From the NCBI GenBank assembly GCA_045638085.1, contig JAZUAQ010000113.1, forward strand, positions 1-7,061: DNA of 7,061 nucleotides, in the 5' to 3' direction. Below the pieces are notes generated by a model. The model had not been told where the DNA came from and did no database searches. It saw only the letters and a program-made list of their open reading frames with translations. This stretch comes from SIG459 sp045638085. GTDB taxonomy: Bacteria > Bacillota > Clostridia > Oscillospirales > Oscillospiraceae. The position numbers were made by a program, and so were the translations under genes. Below are positions 1 through 5,478 of this stretch, in pieces (positions within the stretch are counted from its first letter, which is position 1; every line of letters begins with the position of its first letter).

Positions 1-762
1 GCCAACATAACCATCACCTTTGAAGAGGCCGCTTTCGGCTGCGAAAAGGAGATTACCGTCCCCCGCATTGAGGACTGCGAAGAATGCGGCGGCACAGGCG
101 CAGCAAAGGGCACAAGTCCCGAAACCTGCTCCGAATGCGGCGGCAGCGGCTCCGTAAGAGTGCAGCAGCGCACACCCTTCGGCGTTATGGCCACCACAGC
201 AGCCTGCTCCAAGTGCGGCGGCACGGGTAAGATCATAAAGACCCCCTGCAGCAAGTGCTCCGGCAAGGGCAAGGTTCGCAAGAACAAGAAAATCAGCGTG
301 AATATCCCCGCCGGCATTGACGACGGACAGACCATCTCTCTCCGCGGTCAGGGCCACGCAGGCATAAATGGCGGAGGCAAGGGTGATCTTCTCATCACCG
401 TGAGAGTTAAAGCTCATCCCCTCTTCGAGCGCGACGGAAGCAGCGTTCTTTTTGAAATGCCCATCTCCTTCGTGCAGGCCGCTTTGGGCGCAGAGCTTGA
501 GATTCCCACCCTTGACGGCAAGGTAAAGTTCACTATTCCCGAAGCCACTCAGACGGGCAGCGTTTTCCGTCTCCGCGGTAAGGGTATCCCCTATCTCAAC
601 GGCTCCAGCCGCGGCGATCAGTATGTGACCGTTTATATCGTCACTCCCAAGAACCTCAACAGCGAGGAAAAAGATCTCCTCCGCAAGTTTGGCGAGGTCA
701 GCGGCACCGCAGAAGGCGTGAAATCCTCCTCCGGCATTTTCGGCAAAAAGAAAAAGAAATAA
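1..762 (+). CDS. dnaJ: Chaperone DnaJ (Hsp40), 5'-truncated by window edge
   Basis: This is the C-terminal 253 residues of a class I DnaJ, the co-chaperone that binds unfolded proteins and stimulates DnaK ATPase in the cytoplasm. The reading frame is open from base 1; the J domain and the Gly/Phe linker lie outside the window, since full-length DnaJ is about 380 residues. Counting the codon at base 1 as residue 1, the four zinc-binding CxxCxGxG repeats start at C26 (CEECGGTG), C43 (CSECGGSG), C69 (CSKCGGTG) and C83 (CSKCSGKG), all with complete cysteine pairs. The two beta-rich substrate-binding subdomains follow, with typical blocks such as VNIPAGIDDGQ, GDLLITVRV, HPLFERDG, LEIPTLDG and FRLRGKGIP. 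The protein ends in a lysine-rich tail (GKKKKK) and TAA at 760-762. The usual hrcA/grpE/dnaK neighbours would be to the left. A terminator hairpin begins 8 nt after the stop, so dnaJ is probably last in its operon. The gene is intact as far as visible. Confidence 0.98.
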   Translation, partial: ANITITFEEAAFGCEKEITVPRIEDCEECGGTGAAKGTSPETCSECGGSGSVRVQQRTPFGVMATTAACSKCGGTGKIIKTPCSKCSGKGKVRKNKKISVNIPAGIDDGQTISLRGQGHAGINGGGKGDLLITVRVKAHPLFERDGSSVLFEMPISFVQAALGAELEIPTLDGKVKFTIPEATQTGSVFRLRGKGIPYLNGSSRGDQYVTVYIVTPKNLNSEEKDLLRKFGEVSGTAEGVKSSSGIFGKKKKK

Positions 763-770
763 AAAACTAA

Positions 771-803
771 CCCCGATGGAACTGTCCATCGGGGTTTCTC
801 TTT
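771..803. terminator. Bidirectional intrinsic terminator between dnaJ and the PHP gene
   Basis: A perfect 10-bp inverted repeat (CCCCGATGGA at 771-780, TCCATCGGGG at 785-794) encloses an ACTG loop. On the minus strand it is followed by TTAGTTTTTT (complement of 761-770), a good U-tract for the leftward suf-PHP operon. On the plus strand it is followed by TTTCTCTTT (795-803), a weaker tract that can serve dnaJ. The two convergent genes end within about 40 nt of each other, and the PHP stop codon (802-804) lies inside the plus-strand T-rich tract, so one hairpin plausibly ends both transcripts. Confidence 0.93.
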
Positions 804-1641
804 ATATCTCTTTCAACTTTTCAAGCAATTCATAGTCCACTTTCATATCTCCGCAGCCGGTGCCGATGGAAATATGGGGTTTGCCGGCGCCGTGGAAGTC
901 GCTGCCGCCTGTTACGCAAAGGTCGAAATCGCCAGCTATAGCTTCAAGATAGCGAGTTTCCTCATCACTATAAACGGAGTAAATGCATTCCATTCCCACG
1001 ATGCCCTTTTCTTTCAGCAAAGCGGTGAGTTCCAAAAGCTCCTCATGGCTGAAGCGGTACTGGAGGGGGTGGGCGAAAACCGCTTTCGCTCCGCAGCTGC
1101 GAAACGCCTCGAAAGCCATATCCATGGGGATATACTCTCTTTTTCTGTAGTAGCGTCCTCCGGGGCTCAGATATTTATCAAAGCCCTCTTTCACGCTCTC
1201 CACCTTGCCCTCGGACACAAGCTCAGCGGCAAAATGGGGTCTGCCTATAACAGACTCGGGGTATTTTTCATGGAGTTCGTCCAGACTGACAGCGATGCCG
1301 TCCGCTCTCATGGCTTCTGCGATAACTGCGTTGCGCCGCTCCCTCTCGCTGATTACCCAATCAAGCAGAGCGCGAAGTCCCTTATTCCCCGTTTCTATAA
1401 AATAGCCGAGGATATGAATACCCCTGCCCTTATAATCCACACTCAGTTCGATGCCGGGAACAAGCTCTATTCCCCACTCTTTAGCGGCGGCAGCGGCTTC
1501 GGCAACACCATCGGCCGTATCGTGGTCAGTTATTGCGATGGCCTTCATTCCCGCTTTTGCAGCAAGAGCGACAGCCTCGGAGGGGCTTAGGCTGCCGTCC
1601 GAGGCTGTTGTATGAATATGAAGATCTATGCTCCCTCTCAT
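802..1641 (-). CDS. PHP-domain phosphatase (YciV/TrpH, 3',5'-nucleotidase-like)
   Basis: A 279-residue metal-dependent phosphoesterase of the PHP (polymerase and histidinol phosphatase) family. It most resembles the YciV/TrpH branch, whose characterised members hydrolyse 3',5'-nucleoside bisphosphates (pAp) and short oligoribonucleotides (RNase AM). The metal ligands are visible in order: DLHIHT (6-11), TDHD (38-41), GIELS (63-67), H76 in the GIHILGY segment, GRPH (133-136), AHP (190-192) and GGSDFHG (245-251). The insertion between about 90 and 165 fits the helical cap of this branch, and the length is normal. The ATG at 1641 overlaps the stop of the upstream SufB/D-type gene as ATGA, and AAGGGA at 1650-1655 (minus strand) sits 8 nt upstream inside that gene, so translation is probably coupled. 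Family assignment is secure. The exact substrate is inferred, and the link to Fe-S assembly rests only on operon position. Confidence 0.93.
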   Translation of the reverse strand: MRGSIDLHIHTTASDGSLSPSEAVALAAKAGMKAIAITDHDTADGVAEAAAAAKEWGIELVPGIELSVDYKGRGIHILGYFIETGNKGLRALLDWVISERERRNAVIAEAMRADGIAVSLDELHEKYPESVIGRPHFAAELVSEGKVESVKEGFDKYLSPGGRYYRKREYIPMDMAFEAFRSCGAKAVFAHPLQYRFSHEELLELTALLKEKGIVGMECIYSVYSDEETRYLEAIAGDFDLCVTGGSDFHGAGKPHISIGTGCGDMKVDYELLEKLKEI

Positions 1642-2561
1642 GCGAGGAATCCCTTGAGGATACGCTCTTCTGCCTCCTCGGCGCTGAGACCCAGAGTTTC
1701 AAGCTTGAGAAGCTGGTCGCCTGCAATCTTGCCGATGGCGGCTTCGTGGATAAGCTCAGCCTCGGTGGAGTTTGCAACAATGGCAGGAATGGAGCTGATT
1801 TTTGCCTTATTCATAATAATGGAGTCGCACTGAACATGGCCGAAGCACTTTGCGTTTCCGGTCATCTTGGGATAGAAAATCTGCACGGAGTCATCCTGAG
1901 CGACGGAGCGGGAGATAACTCTGCCCTTGCTGTCCTCGCCGTCGAGAATGATTTCCATATTGCTCTCGGCATACTGCTGTCCGTGGGTCTGCAGACGCTC
2001 GGTGATAACGGTTTCTGCGCCTGCTCCGCAGGTAATGACAGTGTCGCGCTTGGTGGAGTCAACGCCCTTTATCTGGGTGGTATCCATCTTGAGGAAAGCG
2101 CCCTCTTCGAGATATACAACAGTCTGAGGATTCATAATCTTCTGTCCGTTGCCATCGCCCTCACCGTAATGCTTTTCAACATAGGTGATTTTGGAGTTTT
2201 TGCCCACATAGAAGGTATGGATACCGTCATGGCGGCTCTCTTCCTCACCGCAGTTATGAATGCCGCAGCCTGCGATTATGGTTACATCGCAATCTTCGCC
2301 GATGAAGAAATCGTTATAAACAGTTTCCACAACACCGCTTTCGGTGATGATAACGGGGATATAGCACTTTTCGCCCTTGGTCCCCGCCTTGATGGTGATG
2401 TTTATGCCGGGCTTATCGGCCTTGGTTTCAATATTGATATTCTCGGTTACCGCTCTGCTTGCGCAGCCGCAGTCCTTGCGGATGTTATATGCTCCGTCGG
2501 CAGCGCCTTCGGGCATATCTGCAATTTTCTCAAGCAGAGACTTGTCCACATTGTTAAGCAT
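1638..2561 (-). CDS. sufB: SufB/SufD-family Fe-S cluster scaffold protein (SmsB-like)
   Basis: A 307-residue SufB/SufD-family protein, the scaffold partner of the SufC ATPase in cytoplasmic Fe-S cluster assembly. It is much shorter than E. coli SufB (about 495) or SufD (about 420), and matches the short single-subunit form found in clostridia and archaea (minimal SUF, also called SMS). A parallel beta-helix core is suggested by repeated short strands through about 40-230, including GCGIHN (98-103), HDGIHTF (111-117) and QIKGVDSTKRDT (163-174). The C-terminal region aligns by eye with SufB: QCDS (244-247) places C245 where E. coli has its essential C405, and IHEA (271-274) places E273 where E. 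coli has E434. That makes it SufB-like and potentially catalytic as a homodimer. Other cysteines are C31, C33, C66, C91, C99, C104, C178 and C239. A very strong site (GGGAGGAGG, 2568-2576 minus) sits 6 nt before ATG. SufB versus SufD naming is arbitrary for this family. Confidence 0.93.
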   Translation of the reverse strand: MLNNVDKSLLEKIADMPEGAADGAYNIRKDCGCASRAVTENINIETKADKPGINITIKAGTKGEKCYIPVIITESGVVETVYNDFFIGEDCDVTIIAGCGIHNCGEEESRHDGIHTFYVGKNSKITYVEKHYGEGDGNGQKIMNPQTVVYLEEGAFLKMDTTQIKGVDSTKRDTVITCGAGAETVITERLQTHGQQYAESNMEIILDGEDSKGRVISRSVAQDDSVQIFYPKMTGNAKCFGHVQCDSIIMNKAKISSIPAIVANSTEAELIHEAAIGKIAGDQLLKLETLGLSAEEAEERILKGFLA

Positions 2562-2577
2562 GGTCTTCCTCCTCCCT

Positions 2578-3300
2578 TCAGTTGAGAGCGGGGCAGCAGC
2601 CGTAGGTATCCGCCAGAATGGTGGGGAAGATATCCTCGGTGGAGCCGCGCTTGCTTATGCGTCCGCCGGAGACAACAACTATCTCATCGGCGAGACTTAT
2701 GATGCGCTCCTGGTGGGAGATAATTATCATTGTGCAGTCGCGCTTTTCGTGGATCTGGCTGAAGGTCTCGGTGAGTTTGCTGAAGCTCCAGAGGTCAATG
2801 CCTGCCTCGGGTTCATCGAGAATCATAAGACCGCTCTGTCTTGCAAGGATGGTTGCAATCTCAATGCGCTTGACCTCGCCGCCGGAAAGGCTGGTGTCCA
2901 CATCTCTGTCCAGATAGTCATTGGCGCAGAGTCCCACCTGAGTGAGATAGCTGCAGGCCTCGGTCTTGGGCAGAATGCGCTTGCCGCTTGCAATGGAGAG
3001 CAGATCGCGAACCTTTATGCCCTTGAAGCGGGGAGGCTGCTGAAAACCGTAGCTTATGCCCTTTCTGGCGCGCTCGGTGATGTTCAGTTCGGTGACATCC
3101 TGTCCGTTCCAGAGTATCTGTCCGCTTGTGGGGGTAACAAGACCCATTATGATTTTTGCAAGAGTGGTTTTGCCGCCGCCGTTGGGACCGGTGAGCACAA
3201 GGAGCTTTCCGTCCTCAACAGTGAGGCTTATGTCCTTTATAATGTCGTTTCTGCCTTCGGGTGTATCGACAGAAAAGGAAATGTTTTTAAGTTCCAGCAT
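2578..3300 (-). CDS. sufC: SufC-type ABC ATPase of Fe-S assembly
   Basis: A 240-residue soluble ABC ATPase with no membrane segment. It powers conformational change in the SufB/D-type scaffold during Fe-S cluster assembly. Motifs are complete: Walker A GPNGGGKTT (38-46), Q-loop Q87 in GFQQPPRF, signature LSGGE (138-142), Walker B MILDEPEAGID (159-169) with catalytic E163, and H-loop H196 in IISHQER. The QQPP and DEPEAGIDLWS stretches are typical of SufC rather than transport ATPases, and the next gene is its partner scaffold, which settles the assignment. It is first in the leftward operon, and the gap to the scaffold start is only 17 nt counting from the stop. GGAGG at 3308-3312 (minus) is 7 nt before ATG. 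A C235-C236 pair lies near the C-terminus. No SufS/SufU, SufD or Rrf2-type regulator gene is adjacent. Confidence 0.95.
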   Translation of the reverse strand: MLELKNISFSVDTPEGRNDIIKDISLTVEDGKLLVLTGPNGGGKTTLAKIIMGLVTPTSGQILWNGQDVTELNITERARKGISYGFQQPPRFKGIKVRDLLSIASGKRILPKTEACSYLTQVGLCANDYLDRDVDTSLSGGEVKRIEIATILARQSGLMILDEPEAGIDLWSFSKLTETFSQIHEKRDCTMIIISHQERIISLADEIVVVSGGRISKRGSTEDIFPTILADTYGCCPALN

Positions 3301-3318
3301 GGAAGAGCCTCCAATATA

Positions 3319-3347
3319 TTGAAATTAGCTTTAGTTTTGTGTATAAT
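3319..3347 (+). promoter_or_regulatory. Candidate rightward promoter facing the sufC promoter
   Basis: TTGAAA (3319-3324) and a perfect TATAAT (3342-3347) are separated by 17 nt, a good sigma-A layout. Transcription would start near 3353-3355, inside the dyad at 3350-3373, and run toward rex. It lies just upstream of sufC and points against it. If used, it gives rex a leader of about 230 nt or produces a separate small RNA antisense to the sufC leader. The call rests on sequence match alone, in an AT-rich stretch where chance matches are commoner. Confidence 0.5.
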
Positions 3348-3349
3348 GT

Positions 3350-3373
3350 GATTGTAAGATTTTGCTCACAATC
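3350..3373. promoter_or_regulatory. Dyad in the sufC leader (operator or RNA hairpin)
   Basis: The arms GATTGTAAG (3350-3358) and CTCACAATC (3365-3373) form a 9-bp inverted repeat with one DNA mismatch and a 6-nt centre (ATTTTG). In the sufC (minus) transcript the mismatch becomes a G-U wobble, so the RNA can form a full 9-bp stem. It lies about 13-36 nt downstream of the predicted sufC start site, and at +1 of the opposing rightward promoter. No U-run follows in the sufC direction, so it is not a terminator. It recalls a Rex box (TTGTGAA, N4, TTCACAA), but the spacing is 2 nt too long. The regulator is unknown. Confidence 0.5.
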
Positions 3374-3392
3374 CCCTTTTATTCTAGACTAT

Positions 3393-3422
3393 ATTATACC
3401 ATATATTACCCCGATTTGACAA
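3393..3422 (-). promoter_or_regulatory. sufC-sufB-PHP operon promoter
   Basis: On the minus strand, TTGTCA (complement of 3417-3422) and a perfect TATAAT (complement of 3393-3398) are separated by 18 nt. The start site is predicted near 3386, giving a leader of about 86 nt to the sufC ATG at 3300. This is the best promoter match upstream of the leftward operon. Confidence 0.75.
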
Positions 3423-3493
3423 CAGCAATCAGCGCTTGTCCCCTATCTTTATTACGCAATTCGAATTTATTATCAATTTCCCAACTGTCTCCC

Positions 3494-3522
3494 TTGCAAG
3501 GACACCGCGGCAATGATATAAT
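3494..3522 (+). promoter_or_regulatory. rex promoter
   Basis: TTGCAA (3494-3499) and a perfect TATAAT (3517-3522) are 17 nt apart, with a predicted start near 3529 and a leader of about 55 nt to the rex ATG at 3584. It is probably the main promoter for rex and perhaps for the SLH gene and mnmE, since no terminator is seen before 6910. Confidence 0.72.
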
Positions 3523-3535
3523 AATTCGACAAAAT

Positions 3536-3550
3536 ATGAACGCGTTTCAT
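3536..3550. promoter_or_regulatory. Short dyad just downstream of the rex start site
   Basis: ATGAA (3536-3540) and TTCAT (3546-3550) are inverted around CGCGT. The position, about +7 to +21 from the predicted rex transcription start, suits a repressor site, and Rex proteins are often autoregulated. The match to the known Rex box is poor and the arms are only 5 bp, so this is a weak call. Confidence 0.25.
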
Positions 3551-3566
3551 TTTTCAAACAAATACG

Positions 3567-3572
3567 AAGGTG
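3567..3572 (+). promoter_or_regulatory. Ribosome-binding site of rex
   Basis: AAGGTG lies 11 nt before ATG 3584. It supports this start over the in-frame ATG at 3536, which has no Shine-Dalgarno sequence, and gives the 209-residue length normal for Rex. The site is moderate in strength. Confidence 0.6.
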
Positions 3573-3583
3573 CATGCAAGAAT

Positions 3584-4213
3584 ATGAAGAGAGCTTACAT
3601 TTCCAAAAACGTTATACGCAGACTTCCCAGATATCTGAGAAAGCTGGACGAGCTTTCCGCACAGAATATTGAGCGCATCTCCTCCGGTGAACTGGGTCCC
3701 CTCATGGGTCTCACCCCCTCCCAGATTCGTCAGGATTTTTCCTGCTTCGGCGAATTCGGTCAGCAGGGATACGGCTACAACGTAAAGGAGCTTCGTGCTG
3801 AAATTGCCTCCATTCTGGGTATCGACAGACAGTACTCCGTTATTCTGGTGGGCGCAGGTAAAATCGGCCAGTCCCTTATCGAGAACATCCACTTCGGCAA
3901 CTATGGTTTCCGCTTCCTTGGTGCTTTTGAAATTCGCAAGGAGCTTGTGGGCACCGAAATTGCAGGCGTCCCCATTATGGACGCGGAAACGCAGGATGCC
4001 TTCATCCGCGAAAACGGCGTTGACATTGCCATCCTCTCCGTAAACCGCGACAGAGCGCAGCATGTTGCCAACATCCTTATCGACAGCGGCATCCATGCCA
4101 TCTGGAACTTCACCGACATTGAAATAGACGCAGGCAACAGCGGAGTTGTTGTGGAGAATATGCATTTCTCCGATTCTCTCCTTGCCCTCAGCTACTTCCT
4201 TTCCACCAAATAA
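3584..4213 (+). CDS. rex: Redox-sensing transcriptional repressor Rex
   Basis: A 209-residue Rex repressor, a homodimer that binds operators when NADH is low and releases DNA when NADH rises, controlling fermentation and respiration genes. Residues 1-80 form the winged-helix domain, beginning with the typical LPRYLRKLDEL block (14-24). The recognition region SQIRQDFS (46-53) and GQQGYGYNV (59-67) follow a variant I associate with clostridial Rex proteins, with Q50 and Q61 where Thermus Rex has K and R. The Rossmann fold follows with GAGKIG (90-95). The C-terminal swapped helix ends in LSYFL (202-206). By eye against Thermus Rex, R19 and Y107 (R16 and Y98) are kept, but the FDVD strand end is FEIR (115-118) and the partner Asp188 appears as H194. 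The start at 3584 is preferred because upstream in-frame residues look non-coding. The SLH gene begins 23 nt after the stop, so they are probably co-transcribed. Confidence 0.96.
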   Translation: MKRAYISKNVIRRLPRYLRKLDELSAQNIERISSGELGPLMGLTPSQIRQDFSCFGEFGQQGYGYNVKELRAEIASILGIDRQYSVILVGAGKIGQSLIENIHFGNYGFRFLGAFEIRKELVGTEIAGVPIMDAETQDAFIRENGVDIAILSVNRDRAQHVANILIDSGIHAIWNFTDIEIDAGNSGVVVENMHFSDSLLALSYFLSTK

Positions 4214-4224
4214 AGATTTTTCTC

Positions 4225-4229
4225 AGGAG
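4225..4229 (+). promoter_or_regulatory. Ribosome-binding site fixing the TTG start of the SLH gene
   Basis: AGGAG lies 7 nt before TTG 4237. The next residues, KKRVLALLLCLSLL, give a standard signal-peptide start with no suitable ATG nearby, so TTG initiation is well supported. Confidence 0.85.
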
Positions 4230-4236
4230 TTTCCCA

Positions 4237-5415
4237 TTGAAGAAAAGAGTTTTGGCTTTGCTTCTCTGCCTTAGCCTGCTACCCTTTGGCAGCACCTATG
4301 CGGCAGGCAGCGCAGAAGACCCCTTCATATCGAAAAGCTACATTGACGGCACTTTTATCACCACGGTGGAGAGTGTCGTTAAAGCCTTGCTCGAAACTCT
4401 CAAGGGCAGCTCGGACGAGCCCATTTCCCCTTCCACCGGTATGGTAGTTGAGGAGCTCCCCGCAGGCAAAGATATCGTTCTCTCCACGGGCCAGAGCATA
4501 ATTCTTCTTTCCGGCTCGGCAAAAATAAACAAGGACAAGGGCAGCATTGTCAATGCCACTATGGGTCTCGAGGCAAGCAGCGGTACCATTTACAAAAATC
4601 ACCGCTATATAATCTGCGAGGATTCCGCTGCTACCGTGCACATTCTCAGCTCCTCAAAGGTATATATGTCCGAAGGTGCTGAAATAAAGGACGGCGTCCC
4701 CCAGACTTCTCCTCCCGTGCAGCCCACTCCTTCCGCTAAGCCCACAGTTCAGCCCAGCGCTCCTCCCGCAAGCCAGCCCGTCCCCTCCGCAACTCCCGCC
4801 CCCACGCGCACACCTGCTCCCACTCCCGCCCCCGCTGAAAACAGCGAAATGCCCTTCACTGATGTAAAGGTGGGAAACAGATACTATAAATCCATTCTGA
4901 GCGTATATAACAGAGGCCTCATCAAGGGAATTACACCCACCCTTTTCGCCCCCGGCAATGAGCTCACACTTGCAGAGGCACTTAAGCTTGCCGCCTGCAT
5001 CCATCAGCTTAACAGCGAGGGCAAAATCCGCTTCGAAAGCGACGAGGTCTGGTATAAGCCTTATCTGGACTACTGCCTTGATAAGGGCATAGTCAGCAAT
5101 GGTCTTTCCGGCTTTAATGAGCCCGTCACAAGGCGGGAATTCGTTGAGATCATGTTCAACACGCTCCCTGCAGACCGCTATAATGCAATCAATATTGTTC
5201 CCGATAATTCCATCGACGATGTGGATACCGCTTCCGAATGGGGCACAATGGTCTACACCTTCTACCGCGCAGGCATTCTCACAGGTGTTACCAAGGACTC
5301 CGTCCACTCTGTCCACGATTTTGCCCCCGATGATTTCATCAACCGCGCCGAAGCCGCAACGGTAATAAGCCGCATGCTGGACGAAGACGCACGTATCCCA
5401 TTTGTCATTTCTTAA
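4237..5415 (+). CDS. Exported SLH-domain protein with Pro-rich linker
   Basis: A 392-residue protein predicted to be secreted and held on the cell wall. The signal peptide covers about residues 1-23: KKR, a hydrophobic run LALLLCLSLLPF, then a likely cleavage after the STYA or STYAA stretch. Residues 27-153 form a beta-rich region I cannot name; it has the pattern of a conserved domain (ISKSYIDGTF at 31-40, LSTGQSIILLSGSAKI at 82-97, NATMGLEASSG at 106-116). Residues 154-204 are a Pro/Ala/Thr/Ser linker likely to span the wall. Three S-layer homology repeats follow: about 207-255 (FTDV to TLAE), 266-310 (WYKPYL to TRRE) and 326-381 (IDDV to NRAE). Three SLH repeats are the usual number for binding pyruvylated secondary wall polymer. 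No catalytic motif is seen, so the role could be structural or adhesive. It shares a probable operon with rex and mnmE, without an obvious functional link. Confidence 0.88.
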   Translation: MKKRVLALLLCLSLLPFGSTYAAGSAEDPFISKSYIDGTFITTVESVVKALLETLKGSSDEPISPSTGMVVEELPAGKDIVLSTGQSIILLSGSAKINKDKGSIVNATMGLEASSGTIYKNHRYIICEDSAATVHILSSSKVYMSEGAEIKDGVPQTSPPVQPTPSAKPTVQPSAPPASQPVPSATPAPTRTPAPTPAPAENSEMPFTDVKVGNRYYKSILSVYNRGLIKGITPTLFAPGNELTLAEALKLAACIHQLNSEGKIRFESDEVWYKPYLDYCLDKGIVSNGLSGFNEPVTRREFVEIMFNTLPADRYNAINIVPDNSIDDVDTASEWGTMVYTFYRAGILTGVTKDSVHSVHDFAPDDFINRAEAATVISRMLDEDARIPFVIS

Positions 5416-5426
5416 TTACTGATTTT

Positions 5427-5454
5427 AATGGTCTTCGCTGAGCCGAAGACCATT
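5427..5454 (+). promoter_or_regulatory. Hairpin in the SLH-mnmE intergenic leader
   Basis: A perfect 11-bp inverted repeat (AATGGTCTTCG at 5427-5437, CGAAGACCATT at 5444-5454) encloses a 6-nt loop, CTGAGC, and G-U pairs may extend the base. It begins 12 nt after the SLH stop. No U-run follows in either direction, so it is not a normal intrinsic terminator. It could mark RNA processing, protect the upstream mRNA, or act in mnmE expression, because GGTCTTC of the 5' arm recurs at 5467-5473 over the mnmE ribosome site. Confidence 0.8.
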
Positions 5455-5463
5455 GAGCTAATT

Positions 5464-5468
5464 GGAGG
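5464..5468 (+). promoter_or_regulatory. Ribosome-binding site of mnmE
   Basis: GGAGG lies 10 nt before ATG 5479 and selects that start over the in-frame upstream codon at 5428, which sits inside the hairpin and would add 17 residues not typical of MnmE. Confidence 0.85.
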
Positions 5469-5478
5469 TCTTCCAAAA

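Noticed and set aside
1533..2585. A 350-codon open frame on the plus strand antisense to the scaffold gene, and similar long ones at 874-1590 and 2377-3351
   Set aside because: They lie opposite strongly supported family proteins (PHP, SufB/D, SufC), show no recognisable domain, and arise because the real genes rarely use codons that read as stops on the other strand.
3351..3372. Canonical Rex operator between sufC and rex
   Set aside because: The half-sites resemble TTGTGA/TCACAA, but the centre is 6 nt rather than 4 after the 7-bp arms, so it does not fit the standard 18-bp box. It is kept only as an unassigned dyad.
3362..3583. Upstream in-frame extension of rex (adds 74 residues)
   Set aside because: The extension contains promoter elements, has no family similarity and has no ribosome site at its start. 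Normal Rex length is reached from 3584.
4654..5316. A 220-codon minus-strand frame opposite the SLH gene
   Set aside because: It includes a Gly/Arg/Ser-rich stretch that is simply the complement of the Pro-rich linker. The plus strand has a signal peptide, three SLH repeats and a good ribosome site.
5428..5478. Upstream in-frame start for mnmE
   Set aside because: It lies inside the 11-bp hairpin without a ribosome site, and MnmE normally begins at the DTIAAIST-type segment that follows ATG 5479.
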